Shown here: in pieces, positions 45,834-58,639 of the stretch | Numbering within the stretch: the first letter of the stretch is position 1 | Layout of the letters: each line of letters opens with the position of its first letter | Assembly: GCA_022497155.1 (NCBI GenBank) | Contig: MU385746.1 | Span: 248,001 to 312,000, forward strand | Direction: 5' to 3' | Origin: Whalleya microplaca | Taxonomy: Eukaryota; Ascomycota; Sordariomycetes; Xylariales; Xylariaceae | Length of the DNA: 64,000 bases | The notes under the pieces: model-generated | Seen by the model: the letters and a program-made list of their open reading frames with translations, nothing else | What the model was told of the DNA's origin: nothing | The model's database searches: none | Program-made: the position numbers and the translations under genes

Positions 45834-47218
45834 TCTGAAGGTTGTGGATTGTTGCGTGAAGGGGGTTAGGAAGACGGTCGGGTATCACACTTGAAGAAGG
45901 TTTCTGCTAAGCAGGGCTGGCGGGACGGCGCAAAAATATGTACGCAAAAAATATTCTTTTCTTTTTACGCGGGCAAAAAATTTCAAGTTGTGCCCGGGCG
46001 GTGAAGAGGGGAACACCCCACCCCCACTAGTCCGATTCGGCGTAGCGCCCTTCCTCCCTCTCCTCCAACAATAAGGTTTTTCAGGGTCTTTCTAAGCATG
46101 TACCCTCCTCTGATGATATACATAAGGTAGGTACTTTGACTAATGGATGTGAGTAATCCCCATGTACATACCGCAGCTTGGTATTGTGAATAGCTTGTAT
46201 AACTCACTTTATTCTCTCCCGCTTTTCATTATATGGTTTCTTACCTACCTTATGTTTGTTGTTGAACAAGACTGCGAATTGAGTAGGTACTTGCGTCAAA
46301 CCTGTGGGGTAATACTATGCAAGTATCCTCCTATGTACCTTATCGAACTTGCTTGCATATTCAGCATATAAGATATATAGGTATCTATCCCCATACCTAC
46401 GTAGATACCTATGTTGGAATAGAACTGATACAATAATATCAGCTGATATATTCCTTCGGTTTGTAGTCCATCTAGGTATATACAGAGTTACATTCTGCAA
46501 TTATAATATAACCATGCTTCAACGATTGATTGTATAGCTATGTCTCATCTGTAATAGACAGCAAGCTTGATATCTTCCTTTCAGAGCAGAATTTGGCATG
46601 TAATTCGTGTTAGGAAAATACACAGTATCAGTGCCACCTACAATTGCTTAGGAATGCTCGCCTATTATCTAGTTCTAGTCCACTTGAAGATAACCAACTT
46701 ACTATGTCAAGCTTTTAGTCTCTTCCTATTGGTTGCATGTCGTTTGCGTGTCCCTTTCCTTCATACTGAAATAGACGACTACCTATGTTGTAGGTATAGC
46801 ATGCAAACTAAAGACATCACATACAGCATCTTGAGAGGTGTAGATTATTGGTGTATATTATAATAGCTAAGCACTATCTCATTCCGAAATCTAACGCAAC
46901 GCAGAGAGGCCAGTAGATCCTTTCGCAGGATTTACTATGTAGAAGACCTCGAGGAAGACCTCTAGTAATACTCGTACAAATCCAGAATCCACACTTCGCC
47001 AGTGGAAAGCGGTGCTCCGCGATATAACTCGCGTCGCTTCCCCTAGGCTTTTTTATTTTTCTTTCATCATACTCTAGACACGCCTGGCTTGAGCCAGGCT
47101 AGGTTTTTTTTTTCTGATTTTGAAGTATATATGTTAGTTTTTCCTCAGAGAGTGGCTGCTCCGAGATACAGTCAATCCATACATCCTACGAAACTCAGGA
47201 AGGAGTACAAACTTCTCG
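45834..47218. other. Hsp70 promoter and gene-free region rich in TACCTA words
   Basis: 1.4 kb without a gene. Many short direct and inverted copies of TACCTA/TAGGTA occur between about 46120 and 46800. Confidence 0.45.
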
Positions 47219-50031
47219 CTATTGATGTCGGAGCAAGTTGAAATGCACCACGAATCTCTCCAGCTCCACGGCCAGACCGTTAGGGGCCACTTGACCTTTC
47301 GGAAGGGCCGCGACCACCGAGACATCTAGACGGTTAATTCCAAAGTGGAGGTTTGCCTCGAATGTCGGCTCGTTGCGTTTCTCGTACGAATATTGTGGGG
47401 GAAATAAGCGCATTGAATCGTGAAGCACATTAAGCTTCCATTCACGCTGCTGTAGCTCCAGAAACGCTGCTATCTGAGGTTTGATGTGCAAACGGTAGAG
47501 GCCCCCGGGGCAATTGAAGACAAGCTCTTGCTGAGCTTCCGTGGGACTCGCCGGGATGGTAATCGACATTCGACTGTCAAGCTGTAGGGTTGGGTGAGAC
47601 GCGATGACAAGTTTAGGCAAGAGAGCCTCGGATTCCTCTGTGGTTTTGTGAGTCCTAGTAGAATAGAGGCTTGGAGTGGCAAGGTACTTACTGATTGGAC
47701 GCGGCCGATACTTTTGGGCGTCGAGAATATCTACAGTCGTTCGCTTCGGGGCGGGCGGCGGCGGCGGAGGTCCACCGTTGGGCATAGGACCCGAGGGATG
47801 GATCACCATTGGCGCAAACTGCTGATAAGTCGTCGCGGGAGGCTGGGGTGCAATGACAGGGGATGGTCTCGCGACCTCTTCTTGCTTAGCCAATCCCGCT
47901 GCAGAGGGACTCGGAGGCCCAGCAGAGGCTGACATGCTCCTGGCCTTCTCAAGCTGGCTTAAGTTGATCGGATTTGCCGTGGGATTTGCTCCGAACGGGT
48001 TTCGACCCACGGGCGTGCCATTGCGGGTAGCATCTCCCTCCACAGACTGACCTGTCGCTGGAGCCGGTGATCCTGCTGCGCTGGCCTTTCCTCCAACGTG
48101 GATGGTAATCTTCTTAGGATGTGCAGGAGTCTCCGGGTTCTGCGATACCTTCAACTTTATCTTTGGCTGCGGGGGTTCAGGAACATGCTGCTTGGCCTCG
48201 TTCAAGTACTCATAGAATTGTTGCTAAAGTTGGTAGGATTAGTGTGATTGGAACGATATATATATTAGCAAGTCTCACCTCGAGTTCTTGAGCCATAAGA
48301 GAGATCTCACTACCATCCTCGTTATAGTGATAAGCATTCTTCCATATCAGACTTGCCTGGTCCTCAAAAGCAGCCCAGCCTTTAAAGTCGCTGACATATG
48401 TTGCCTCTGATCGGCCATGTTGGCCTCGGACTTGCTTTTGGAGTGCTTTCAGTGACAGGGGCTCAGCAATGATCTCATAGTAATCTTTCAAGGTGCGAGG
48501 CGGAAGGAAGATAAACGGTTCGAAATACGGATAGTCATCGCTGCGTGCATTATGTTAGCCCGTCCTAATACTTTTCAATAGAAGCAGTGTGCCTACCCTT
48601 CATCTTTCTTTCGAATCAAGTCCTCTACAATCTTTTCCTGTGCCTGCTGAAAGTTGAGGCCCTTGTATGGAGTATTCTCGTAATGGGCATCGAGTTTGCC
48701 GGGAGTTGGTCCACGAGCTGCTACCTTTCTCGCGTGGGCGACAGGATTCTTCGGTGGCCGACCAGGGCCTCTTCTTCTTCGCCGACCCGTTCGTCTCGAG
48801 TCACCGTCATCGTCGTCATCGTCGTCATCGTCATTGTCGTCCTCATCCTCCTCATCATCTTCGATCTGTTCCTCATCTTCGCCTTGGGCATCTTCGTCTT
48901 CGGCCTCGTCTTCGGCCTCGGCATCGGCAGGAGCTTCTGGGGCGGCCGGCACGTCGACATCCTCTTCTCCCTCAGCATCCTCTTCGCCCTCACCATCGTC
49001 GTCATTGTCGTCGTTGGGGTCAGGGGTCGGGGGTAACGGGGTAGCGACAGCCTGATAATTGCCAGACTTATATGCAGGGTTGAATTTGACCATCAAGTTG
49101 CTGACAGCTTTGCGTACACGTTCCGCATCACCAAAGGCCACGGAGGACCGTTCATTTGTTTCCTTGGCATTTGAAACGAGGCGTTTGAAGTCGCTTTCCA
49201 ACGTCGAAAGAGTGGAATATTGTCGATTCTTGAGTTTGCGCTCAATCAACTCCAAGGAGAGCGGAAGGCGTATGACCTTGTAGTAGTCGGCATTCTCACT
49301 CCGAGATGGAATGCGCTCGAAGAAGGGCGAGACGGGGCGGCCACTGCAACATGGAACACAGATTAGCTATATCATCCACAGAATGTGTCGGTCGGTTGGT
49401 TGGTTGGTTGATATCGCATAATAGTGCACAAGGGGGAGAGCTTAAACTCAAGTAATGCGATAAAGGAAAGGGTGCGTAGGAAAAATAAATAATAGATCAA
49501 CATACTTCTTGTCAGTAGTAGCGCGAATTGATTCGAGGATGTTCAGTCCATAAGCAGTGGTTGATTCGGATGTTTCGCCGTTGGAAAGATCACCGAATTC
49601 CTGGGTGAGAGGAGGCCGAGTTAGTATGTAGGGAGCAGGAAATCGATGCAATGAAGGTGGAATAGAAGTGTTGTAGGACCCCCAATTTTGCAGGTTCGAG
49701 GTTCTGAGGATGCATAGGAGATGGGGATGGGTCTCTGCCGATGACATTGGCATTGCATTCCCTTTAGTTAGTAGCTTCGCGCTCCAACCCGGCTGGAGCT
49801 TCAATCCATCCCACAACATCTATAACAACACGTTGCGCACCAAGACATATCGCACACGATCAAGCCATCACAGGGCCCTGCGTGCAATTCCGAAGGCACA
49901 AGGCAACGAAAACAGGCAGATAGAGGGAAATAACTGACCTCTTGCAATTTACGGCGCTTAGCAGCTCGGTCAGGAGTGTCACTCGCTGCCTCGACACCAT
50001 TTACGCCGCTCGCCTTTCGCTTGTTGTCCAT
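47219..50031 (-). CDS. RSC4: RSC chromatin-remodelling complex subunit, tandem bromodomain (Rsc4-like)
   Basis: The five exons are 49939-50031, 49506-49600, 48597-49343, 48279-48540 and 47219-48223, with all phases matching (733 residues). It starts MDNKRKASGVNG and has an early KRRKL basic patch. Bromodomain 1 covers about residues 35-150 (PVSPFFERIPSRSENADYYK, then LIERKLKNRQYSTL). A very acidic linker follows, made of Asp/Glu runs encoded near 48790-49020. An AT-hook RRRRRGPGRPPKNP comes after it. Bromodomain 2 covers about residues 315-400 (YPYFEPFIFLPPRTLKDYYE, then FEDQASLIWKNAYHYN). A proline-rich segment and a conserved C-terminal beta-rich domain, as in Rsc4, complete it. It acts in the nucleus by binding acetylated histones. 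GTCAGT is used as donor for the first intron. Confidence 0.9.
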
Positions 50032-51482
50032 TGGTCCTCGCAACTGTAATAAGTTAGGCGCATCCAGGTCCGACCCGAAAGCGTGACGCTTATTATATTA
50101 TTCTTGGATTGTAGTCTTGGACCGGTTGTGTGGTGCAGTCGAGCAGAGCATCAAAGCCGCAAAGGGCTGGTGCGGTTGCAGAGCTTGACGCGATACGGTG
50201 GTGGTGATGGCTGCGGGTTCGAATCGAGTCGCGGGCGGTATTGCAGTAGGGGCTGGTGGTCCTTTTTTTTCCCCTCGTATCTGGAGTAACACAATAAACG
50301 AAGGAAAATGATCTGCACGTGCAGGTGGTCTCAATAGGGAAAATTGCGGCAATCCACTAATGGTGAGTTGGTAGTGAGTGTAATGCGATTCCAGACGGCT
50401 GTTTTCTGGTGATTTACGTTGATGCACAGCAAGCAGTATGGGGAAGGGCGCAAAAGGTTGAGTGCGTGGAGTGTTTAATTGTTAAGGACTTCACAACCAA
50501 CGACTCGCTGCTAAGTGCAAACAAGCCACTGCACAAAGAAAGCCACAAGTGGCTGTGCGGGGTTGCTTGGTACCTACCTACCTTACCTAAACTGTATTTA
50601 CATAATACATTACAATTCTACATAGCAGGTACCCCGACATACCTACCTAGATGATAGCAGGTACGCAGGCAGGGCAGGTACCTACCTATGTAGATATATA
50701 TATACAGCATGCTTATTCCGTACCTACCTATGTACCATTCATCAATGTTGCCCCTCATCTACCTAGGTAGCAGCCTGGGCACCTGCTCAAAGACCTCACC
50801 TTATGACACACAGGCAGACAGGCAGACAACTTTTTGAAGCAGACAAGCAGAAAGACAGGTACCTAGGTACCTATAAAGATGGCCCGTGCATAAGAAACAT
50901 GCCTATTGTGACCTGAGGTCTCCACTTAAGCACTGTTTACCTGCAAGGTCCACTCCACAATAGGTAGGATTTGGGGTCGGTCAACCTGACCTAATCTTTT
51001 TACTATAACTTTTGAGAAAGACGCGCCTTCCATCCCCTCCTCTACAGGGCAAACCCGAAAACTGGCAATCACAACCACCTCAAGCTGCGACTTCTTCTTC
51101 TTCTTCTTCTTCTTCCTCCTCCTCTTCACCTTCTTCACCAGCTCAGCTTAAGTTTCACTTGTGGCCCTTCAAACGGCCCAAAGTTTTATCGCCTCGTTTC
51201 ATCTTTGCGCAGCAGAGCCCAGAGACCGCCGGTCCATCTCGGAAGGCGACGGCACGCTTTCTCCCCTCTCCCTCTCTCACGCGACACCCGCCTCCTCCAC
51301 ACACCGTCACCGTTACCCAAACCTCATACGTCCTCCGCCGCCGCCCATACAATAGTTCAGCAATTGCACTCTGCCGCTGTCTGGACTATTCGGCAAGCTA
51401 TACGTCCGATTCGCATAGAGGCGCCGCCATCGGCTCGCAGCAACAGACCGGACCACTCGGCTTGACTGTTCAACCAGCCACG
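50032..51482. other. Rsc4/Cks1 divergent intergenic region with TACCTA/TAGGTA cluster and CT-rich leader
   Basis: A dense cluster of ACCTACCTA/TAGGTAGGT words spans about 50570-50870, including TACCTAGGTACCTA near 50860. A CTT/CCT-rich tract at 51088-51136 precedes the Cks1 start and resembles a fungal pyrimidine-rich core promoter or leader. The long plus-strand frame here lacks an early ATG and is not called as coding. Confidence 0.5.
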
Positions 51483-52025
51483 ATGCCTATGAACATTGAC
51501 ACTTCTCGACGCAACAAGGTCCCCCGACCCTTGAGTGATAATGAGCGGGCGCGACTCGAGGAGTTCGTCGACTCCATCCACTACTCTGCGCGGTACGGCT
51601 CTCGTGATTTTCAGATCTAGGATGACAAGGAAAGCTACTAACTATATATGTTTTAGCTATTCGGACAGCGAATTCGAGTACCGTCACGTTCAGCTCCCTA
51701 AGGCCATGCTGAAAGCAATCCCCAAGGAGTACCACGACCCCTCCAAGGGCACACTGAAGCTGCTGTGGGAAGATGAATGGCGCGCGCTCGGCATCACGCA
51801 GGTATGTCATTCTAGTGTACCTACCGCGGTCTGGTAGCAGATATAGGAAGGAGAGCTGACAAGTTTCGAACCTTGCAGAGCTTAGGCTGGGAGCACTACG
51901 AAGTCCATGAGCCGGAGCCGCATATCCTGCTCTTTAAGTGAGTCCTCCAACACAGCAATCACATGCGACTGCTAATCTGACATACCTATGCCAGGCGACC
52001 CCTCAACTACCAGCCACCTCAGTGA
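51483..52025 (+). CDS. CKS1: Cyclin-dependent kinase regulatory subunit (Cks1/Suc1)
   Basis: A small adaptor that binds Cdk1 and phosphorylated substrates during the cell cycle. The four exons are 51483-51592, 51657-51801, 51879-51937 and 51995-52025, phases 2, 0 and 2, giving 114 residues. Family motifs: [40 protein letters not shown] (anion-binding site with the Cks Trp residues), and the hinge/beta-4 segment [17 protein letters not shown]. The latter contains the HxPEPH sequence that governs strand exchange. The start [13 protein letters not shown] is used; the ATG two codons later is equally possible. The frame is open upstream for 157 codons but without conservation. Confidence 0.96.
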
Positions 52026-53798
52026 TTTGCAAGGCAAAACGCAAGTACTTTGGCCTGCCAGACCCTTCACGGGTCCCGCGGGCTCCTATATCCGTGTAGA
52101 CTACTCTAGGTCGGATCCTTACTGCATAGCGGCGTCTGCATTTTTTATTAGGGTATTATGATTCGCGACGATTTATGGCCATCCCTGATCAATACGACTT
52201 CTTTCACCTATTTCATCTCTCACGCCCGGTTCGAGTTTTACATTGCGCGAAGTCTAGTCGTATATATGCTTATGCAGCAACTTTCGATTTGGCGCATGAG
52301 TATATGCAGGAAGGAGTGGTAGTTGTCCGTGTCTGGCACTGGAGTAAGTGGAGATTGCGGGCGGTCGAGCTGCGAACAGGACGAATCTCGATAGCATAGG
52401 TCGAGGACGTATAAGTGTCCCGGCCTCATGCTCTTACTCTTCGGACATGGACGGAAGCATTTCAATCGGTTGCCTTTGGCTTATCATAGAGGTCCATAGG
52501 AACTTGAATGAGAGAGCGTATTAATGAGAATTATGAGAACAACATGCCATCTGACCTTTTAGTAGTAGTCGTCGAGAATTGCTTTTGTCATTACTTTTTT
52601 GTCGCATTCCTGCCGATGCACCTTGGAGGAGAGGTTCTTGCCCAATTCAGCAATGATTGAAACGCTAGACTCACCGAGAATGGCAGCTCTCTGTTTTTTA
52701 TGTCATCAACCCCAGATATGTATTTTTATCCGTAGGATTTGGTTGGTTGGCCGAACTAATGAGACGGCCCAATGGCGGCAGCCTCCGAGCAGCGTGTTTA
52801 TGGCTGTTCATTTGAAGATTGATGATTACAGATTACAAGAAGCGGCACTTGGTATGTACTAACATCTATTTACCTACAGATGACCTTACGATATTCATCG
52901 ACTTCTGGAAACCATTATACGTGAATGCACTCCAATATATAGTGATAGAAAAAGGATTCAGCGATATGTATCTCAATGGGGTGAGAGTTTCTAGTTCCTA
53001 TCTACTTATTCTGTATGTACGGTTGTAGGTATTGCCCACCTGCTATACTGCCCACATGCGCCATCATTCCCTGACATTCCATTTTTTAGCTTTCGCCGGG
53101 CTGCTTATTAATAAGAAGAACGGGTTTCTAGATCTTCCTTCTCTGCATCCGCATAATTCCAGGGTTCATTAGTCGTAACGTAGTTGGGTAGTTGTACCAG
53201 ACGATCATCGGAACCTGGGACAATGTAAGCAGCAAGCTACCCAGGTACTTACTCCTACCTACCAGCCCTACATACATGTGTATGTGGCAACTTTAAAGTT
53301 ACCTACATACAAGCCTCGATTGAATTCACCAATGTTATGCACAGCAGTACCCTGTAGGGTAAGTACTCATGACATACAATATCGTATACTTATACTGAAT
53401 ACATATCAAAAAGCAACAACCACCTGCCCATAATCGTATGACATCGGCTTCCTTTGTGATCATTGTTTTGAAAGAGAACACGTTGACATTCACTTATTAG
53501 TGATATCTATTTTATATATAATTTTACATCGAAATAGGCTGTCACCACAACACACTCTTTTGTAGAAGGTGCTTTTAGCTGATCCATAGTGCCGAAGATT
53601 TGTATCCATTTGTATCCGCACTTGTGTCACATCTGGAATTTAGCCACTTGTTCCCAAGAAGCCCTTGCTACCGACCTTCCTTTCACCCAATTCCCTTTCC
53701 CCCCCAGAGCAAAGGCCTGCAGAGGCCAAGACCATCTTCTTGCTCCTAATATATTTGCCTATAAATAAAAAGCCGACGATCCTACCTTGCCGCCCGCT
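52026..53798. other. Gene-free region between CKS1 and ERO1
   Basis: About 1.77 kb without a supported gene. More TACCTA words occur near 53240-53300. Confidence 0.45.
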
Positions 53799-55779
53799 AT
53801 GAAATCCGCGAAGCTCTTCTACCTGTCGCTGTTTGCGCTTTGGGGATCCCCCGGGCAGTGTAAGAACAAAGAAGCCCAAGATGATACATGCGCAGTATGT
53901 CGCCTTCATTGTATAACGTAGTCATTTGCTCCTGTCTTACCGCCGGTGTTCTGGCCGCCGCGGCGGCTGCTCCGTCGCAGTGCCAATTTCACATTTCTAA
54001 CGACAATTCCACCGTCCAGATCTCCCCGCGCGCCATCGTGTCCGATGCGTGCGCCTCCTATTCCACCCTCGAGAGGCTGAATCGCCGAGTCAAGCCCGCC
54101 GTAGACGAGCTCACCAGAGACACTGATTTCTTTTCCTACTATCGCTTAAACCTCTTCAACAAAGGATGTCCGTTCTGGAGCGACGAGAATGGCATGTGTG
54201 GCAACATAGCCTGTGCCGTGAACACCATAGACAACGAAGAAGATATACCCAAGATATGGAGGGCGAGCGAACTCGGCAAGCTGGAGGGTCCCTCGGCAAA
54301 ACATCCAGCTAGAACTTTACAGAGAGAACGACCGCAAAGGCCGTTACAAGGACGACTAGGAGAAGATGTCGGTGAGAGTTGTGTGGTAGAGTACGATGAT
54401 GAATGCGATGAAAGAGATTACTGTGTGCCAGAGGACGAGAGCGCAAGCGCTAAGGGCGACTATGTGAGCTTGGTCCACAACCCTGAGCGATTCACAGGAT
54501 ACGCCGGCGAAGGCGCCGCGATGGTCTGGGACGCCATCTACCGGGAGAACTGCTTCCAGAAGTCCTCATTTCCGCACTCCGCCTCCCTCGGCACCAGCCC
54601 TGTGGTCTCGGGTGCCGCGGCGCAGGACTTCCGCAACGTGCTCCAGAGCGCAGAGCGACAGCAGATGGTGGAACAACATGAGCAAAACCCCAGTACCACC
54701 TTGACCCAGACTGGGCTGGAGTACGAGGACGAGTGTCTGGAGAAGCGCGTTTTCTACCGTGTGGTATCCGGCATGCACGCGAGTATCAGCACACATCTCT
54801 GCTGGGACTTCTTAAACCAGACTACTGGCGAATGGCAGCCCAACTTGAAGTGCTACATGGGCCGCCTGCACACGCATCCCGAACGCATTTCCAATGTGTA
54901 CTTCAACTACGCGCTCCTCACCCGCGCCATTGCCAAGATTGGCCCGCACTTGCAGGACTACACGTTCTGCACCGGTGAGGCGGACCAAGACGCCGCCACG
55001 AAGGCCAAGGTCCTCGCCGTTACAGAAGGAGCGGCATCGGTGCCCCAAATATTCGACGAGAGTCTGATGTTCAAAAACGGGGAGGGGCCGTCCCTGAAGG
55101 AGGACTTCCGGAACCGGTTCAGGAACGTGAGCCGGATCATGGATTGCGTGGGCTGTGACAAGTGTCGACTCTGGGGCAAGGTCCAGACCTCCGGGTACGG
55201 CACGGCGCTCAAAATCCTGTTCGAGTTCGACAACGAGAACCCGGAGGTCCCGCCGCTGAAGCGCACGGAACTCGTGGCCCTGTTCAACACGTACGCACGA
55301 CTTAGCAGCTCTATGAACGCTCTTGTCGGGTTCAGGGCCATGGCTGAGGCCGAGGAGAGTGGTAATAAAAATCAGATCCCCGATCGGGCGAAGAAGCCGC
55401 ACGCCGTCAACCTCCCCCCGAAACCATCAGTCGAGGCCGAACCGCAAGGTGAGGAAGAGAGTGATTGGGAACCCGAGGACGAGGAGCTCCCGCCCAAGAA
55501 GCAAGACGATGAACCGGAGACCACAACTGATGCGTTCTACGCCGAGCTTGGCAAGGTGATCAGGGTTACCAAGTTTGTCGTCCAGCGCTGGGTCTCGTTC
55601 CCCAAGACTTTGTAAGTTGTCTTCCTAGTCGCGACAGTCCATATAATCACGGATACTAACGACACGAAAGGTTCCACATCCTCCTCTCAGAACTCAACCG
55701 CCTCTGGCAGTTCTACATCGGCCTGCCGGTTACGCCTCGTAACTGGCAATTTAAGCGGCCCAGCGTCGACGAGCTGTGA
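53799..55779 (+). CDS. ERO1: Endoplasmic reticulum oxidoreductin (Ero1)
   Basis: A flavin-dependent thiol oxidase of the ER that re-oxidises protein disulfide isomerase. The three exons are 53799-53894, 54020-55611 and 55671-55779, phases 0 and 2 (598 residues). Exon 1 encodes a signal peptide (MKSAKLFYLSLFALW) and QDDTCA. The 125-nt intron (GTATGT...GTCCAG, with CTAAC) joins to ISPRAIVSDACASY as in other fungal Ero1 proteins. The shuttle pair is C92-C97 (CGNIAC). The active pair is C408-C411 in DCVGCDKC. FAD-region motifs WDAIYRENCF, RLHTHPERISNVYFNYALL and GYGTALKILF are present. The last exon gives RLWQFYIGLPVTPRNW. An acidic tail segment (EEESDWEPEDEELPP) lies before it. A second in-frame ATG inside the intron also gives a leader-like sequence. 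Confidence 0.95.
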
Positions 55780-56306
55780 AAAGCTCACTTGCATAGCCAG
55801 GGCGCGCTGGGAATGTACATACATAAATCTGGATTCATCAGCAAATGCAGCCACCCACACGTCCGTCAAGCACGGTCATACATAGTGGCAGCCACTGGCA
55901 TTCTTCTCTTTTGACCTTATTAGTCGTTGGATTAAACCATTGATTGTAGCGGGCATAAAACCAACATCATCATCATCCATAGGGCGGAGTTCTTCTGTTT
56001 TTTTTAGGGGGAGGCGTTTATACACATTACATCGTATTAAGATGATGGGATTGATTGATTGGGCTGGAGATAGGTAGTAGATTTTGAATGTCCCTCTGCC
56101 TGCGTTTGAAATGTGTACATACATATGTGTGTTGAATAGCATCGTATTAGTTGGTCTAAAGGAGGGCATTGGACTGGGTAATAGGAGAATTGCATATGTG
56201 TACCAGTACTCGCTCTCATCTTACCGGTCTACGTTCTAGTTACTCCTTTTCCATCCCAAGTAGACAGTACATGCTATATATATATATATATAAATACATA
56301 TACCCA
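55780..56306. other. Intergenic, convergent 3' ends
   Basis: No gene seen. A (TA)n run lies at about 56275-56294. Confidence 0.5.
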
Positions 56307-57425
56307 TCAGACCCCAAACAACCCCCTCCCACCATCCCCCCTCCCACGCACCGGCAGCCCAACATGCGTGACCACATTCCCGATCTTCGCCTTGACGCCC
56401 TCGACGCGCACGCGCATGCCGCGCACCGCGTCCCCGGCCCCGAACGCCGCCTCCGTCACGCGGGTCAGCTCCGCGTCCGGCGGCGCGAACGTCCAGGCTA
56501 GGGAGATGTGGAACGCGCTCCCGACCCCTGATGATGATGATGATGATGATGATGCGTAGAGCGGCGGTTGTGAGAATGAGCGCGCGAGGGCGTTGCTCGT
56601 GCTTAGGAGGGTCGTTAGTTCTGGGTTCGGGTTCGGGTTCGAGTTAGCAGCGGCAGTAGTAGTAGTAGTAGTACTGGCGACGGTGGTGCCGGTGGTAGTA
56701 GGAGTCACGGAGTCAGCGGGCGTAGACGTAGAAGCCACCCGCAACACCAAAAACGAGCGCGCGGACTCCGCCGTCCGGTGCCAGGCCAGCGCGCACGGGA
56801 ACAGGTCGAAGGGGCCCACGCCGCTGCGCCCAACGCCGGCGACCAGCTGCGCGAGGAAGTCGTCCTTCTGCGCCGTGCCGAGCACGATCGGCCGCGACAG
56901 GCTGATGTGCAGCGGCTGCGGGGCCCCGAGGTCCGAGGTCAGGAACGAGGTCAGGGTTACCCCTGAGATGGCGGATTGGATGCTGGTGAGGAGGGTGGAT
57001 AGGGTGGTGCGCTCGGAGGGTGTTGGATGCCCTGATACAGATGTTAGTATCACGTTTGTCTTGTGATAACTAGAGGCGTATGTATAGATATAGAGAGAGA
57101 TATGGTGAAGTGAGACGGTTAGTGAGGACTGACACTCGATATACAAGTGGCTAGGCCAGTTTCCGACTTTATGCGGATTCACCCGCTTGCGGCCTTGATG
57201 CAGTGTCGGATCGTCAGTTGTGCTCACGCGCACCGTCGACGCATATAAGTCGTGGAAGGCCGACGGCAGTGGCGGGAGAGCTGATTTCCCCGGCTCAGTT
57301 CTTCCATCCTCATGCTGATCCAACGACGTCTTTCGCCTTTTCACCGCTCGGGATGTAGATGTTGCTTCCGCCGCAGACTCGGGTTCGGGCTCGGAGTCCG
57401 ACGAGGAATAGTCAACCAGAGCCAT
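56307..57425 (-). CDS. USB1: U6 snRNA phosphodiesterase (Usb1)
   Basis: A nuclear 2H-phosphodiesterase that trims the 3' end of U6 snRNA. The two exons are 57134-57425 and 56307-57031. The donor GTCAGT at 57133 was preferred because it creates the conserved Trp in HLYIEWHPTP. Reading through, or using the GTGTCA just before it, does not. The product has 338 residues. The two catalytic HxS motifs are H139-S141 (PLHISLSRP) and H272-S274 (FHISLAWTF). The N terminus is acidic and serine-rich with a KRRK basic patch. A low-complexity Thr/Ala/Asn-Pro insertion (about 200-260) is encoded by trinucleotide repeats, including a GAT/TCA microsatellite at about 56530-56553. This makes the spacing between the two motifs longer than is typical. 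Confidence 0.92.
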   Translation of the reverse strand: MALVDYSSSDSEPEPESAAEATSTSRAVKRRKTSLDQHEDGRTEPGKSALPPLPSAFHDLYASTVRVSTTDDPTLHQGRKRVNPHKVGNWPSHLYIECQSSLTVSLHHISLYIYTYASSYHKTNVILTSVSGHPTPSERTTLSTLLTSIQSAISGVTLTSFLTSDLGAPQPLHISLSRPIVLGTAQKDDFLAQLVAGVGRSGVGPFDLFPCALAWHRTAESARSFLVLRVASTSTPADSVTPTTTGTTVASTTTTTTAAANSNPNPNPELTTLLSTSNALARSFSQPPLYASSSSSSSSGVGSAFHISLAWTFAPPDAELTRVTEAAFGAGDAVRGMRVRVEGVKAKIGNVVTHVGLPVRGRGDGGRGLFGV

Positions 57426-58639
57426 CTAGAGCCATTTGTAATCAGGTTGTCATTTGCAACCCCTAACCCCTTGATGAGCGTTGTGATAGCTTTTGTTGTA
57501 ACTTCAACTCTTTAAGATTTGATATCGAGGCTTCTGCTTCCGCTTCCGTGCATTGGGCCATTGGCCCCTACTTGTGTCATGCTTGGCTGGGCCCACAGGG
57601 CTGAGAGTGGTAGACATCCATATGAATACCTGAAGCACTCTTGAGTTGCATTATCTAAGCTAATAGTAATGAAGTATGAATAGTTATAAAGTGTCAATTC
57701 TACTCAATTCATGAAGATTTCTCACAACTTTGGATATTGTGAGAATAAACTCATCTCTCCTTATGGGTCTAGAATTTCTTGGTGTTTATAGCATATGCAT
57801 TAGTTTAATGATTGGAAGTTGCGATACCCGCTAGACTACAGGTGTCGTGCCTATCTAAGCCTCCGGCACATACGTCACTGCATGTGTGTCCAGTCTGTCT
57901 TACAGCGTATTCCATGCCCAACACTCCACCAACCGAGGCCTCTGAATAATGGCTCTCTACACAACATATGTACCTAACCCGCAACTTTAACAAGAGTATA
58001 TGTAGCTGTCGAGTGTCAACATAGAAAATAGGTAACTTAATTCGTACATTTGTAGTCTTAGTGAATCACATACATAATTATTTATTTATGCATTTTCTCA
58101 TTGGAAGGTCCATCCGATGTCAGTCATTCCATGTCCCAATGCCGGCAGCCCCGGTCGCACTTGCGTCACCATGAGGCCGCATGCCAATAGATAGTGGACA
58201 GAGAGCTCCGGGTGGGGACTAGCCCCTGCAGCGATCGAAATAAGCTCTTCCTAGTCGATTCCGGCAGCCGATTCACCAGTTACATCATAGCCATGTCGTA
58301 AACGCGTGTGCAGTCTAGATTTATTACTACTGACTTAAACCGGCAGGCCTGGCAGGCTTTGCTGGCTAGTAGCACACAGCCAACGAACCATTCCACGCGT
58401 TCCGAGCCGCAGCCAGCACATCTACGTCCTACAAAGAGTCAGACCTCGACCGTCAAACTCAATTCCAACAATCTCTAACAATTTCTCTTCTAACCTATCA
58501 CAACTGTCACACTGAAACAGCACGGCCGTTCCAATTCGAAACTATAAGTCGTCTGAAAGCTTAATTAACATAATCCCGCCCACGATCTCAAGCACTTAAC
58601 TAGAAAATCTGAGATCTGCTTACATACACATCACCAAAC
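57426..58639. other. Gene-free divergent intergenic region
   Basis: 1.2 kb between the divergent USB1 and Pal1-domain genes. No gene or repeat supported. Confidence 0.5.

Noticed and set aside
47650..47695. Possible 37-nt intron in the last RSC4 exon (GTAAGT...TACTAG)
   Set aside because: Too short and it would shift the frame; reading through keeps the conserved Rsc4 sequence.
48587..49055. Plus-strand frames opposite RSC4
   Set aside because: They mirror the Asp/Glu repeat of the real gene and give low-complexity Ser or Val/Ile runs.
50205..50245. tRNA-like B box GGTTCGAATC
   Set aside because: The bases either side do not form a T stem, and no matching A box or acceptor stem is found upstream.
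51012..51482. Upstream extension of the CKS1 frame
   Set aside because: It has no supporting early ATG, encodes Ser and Pro runs from a pyrimidine-rich leader, and Cks1 proteins start near 51483.
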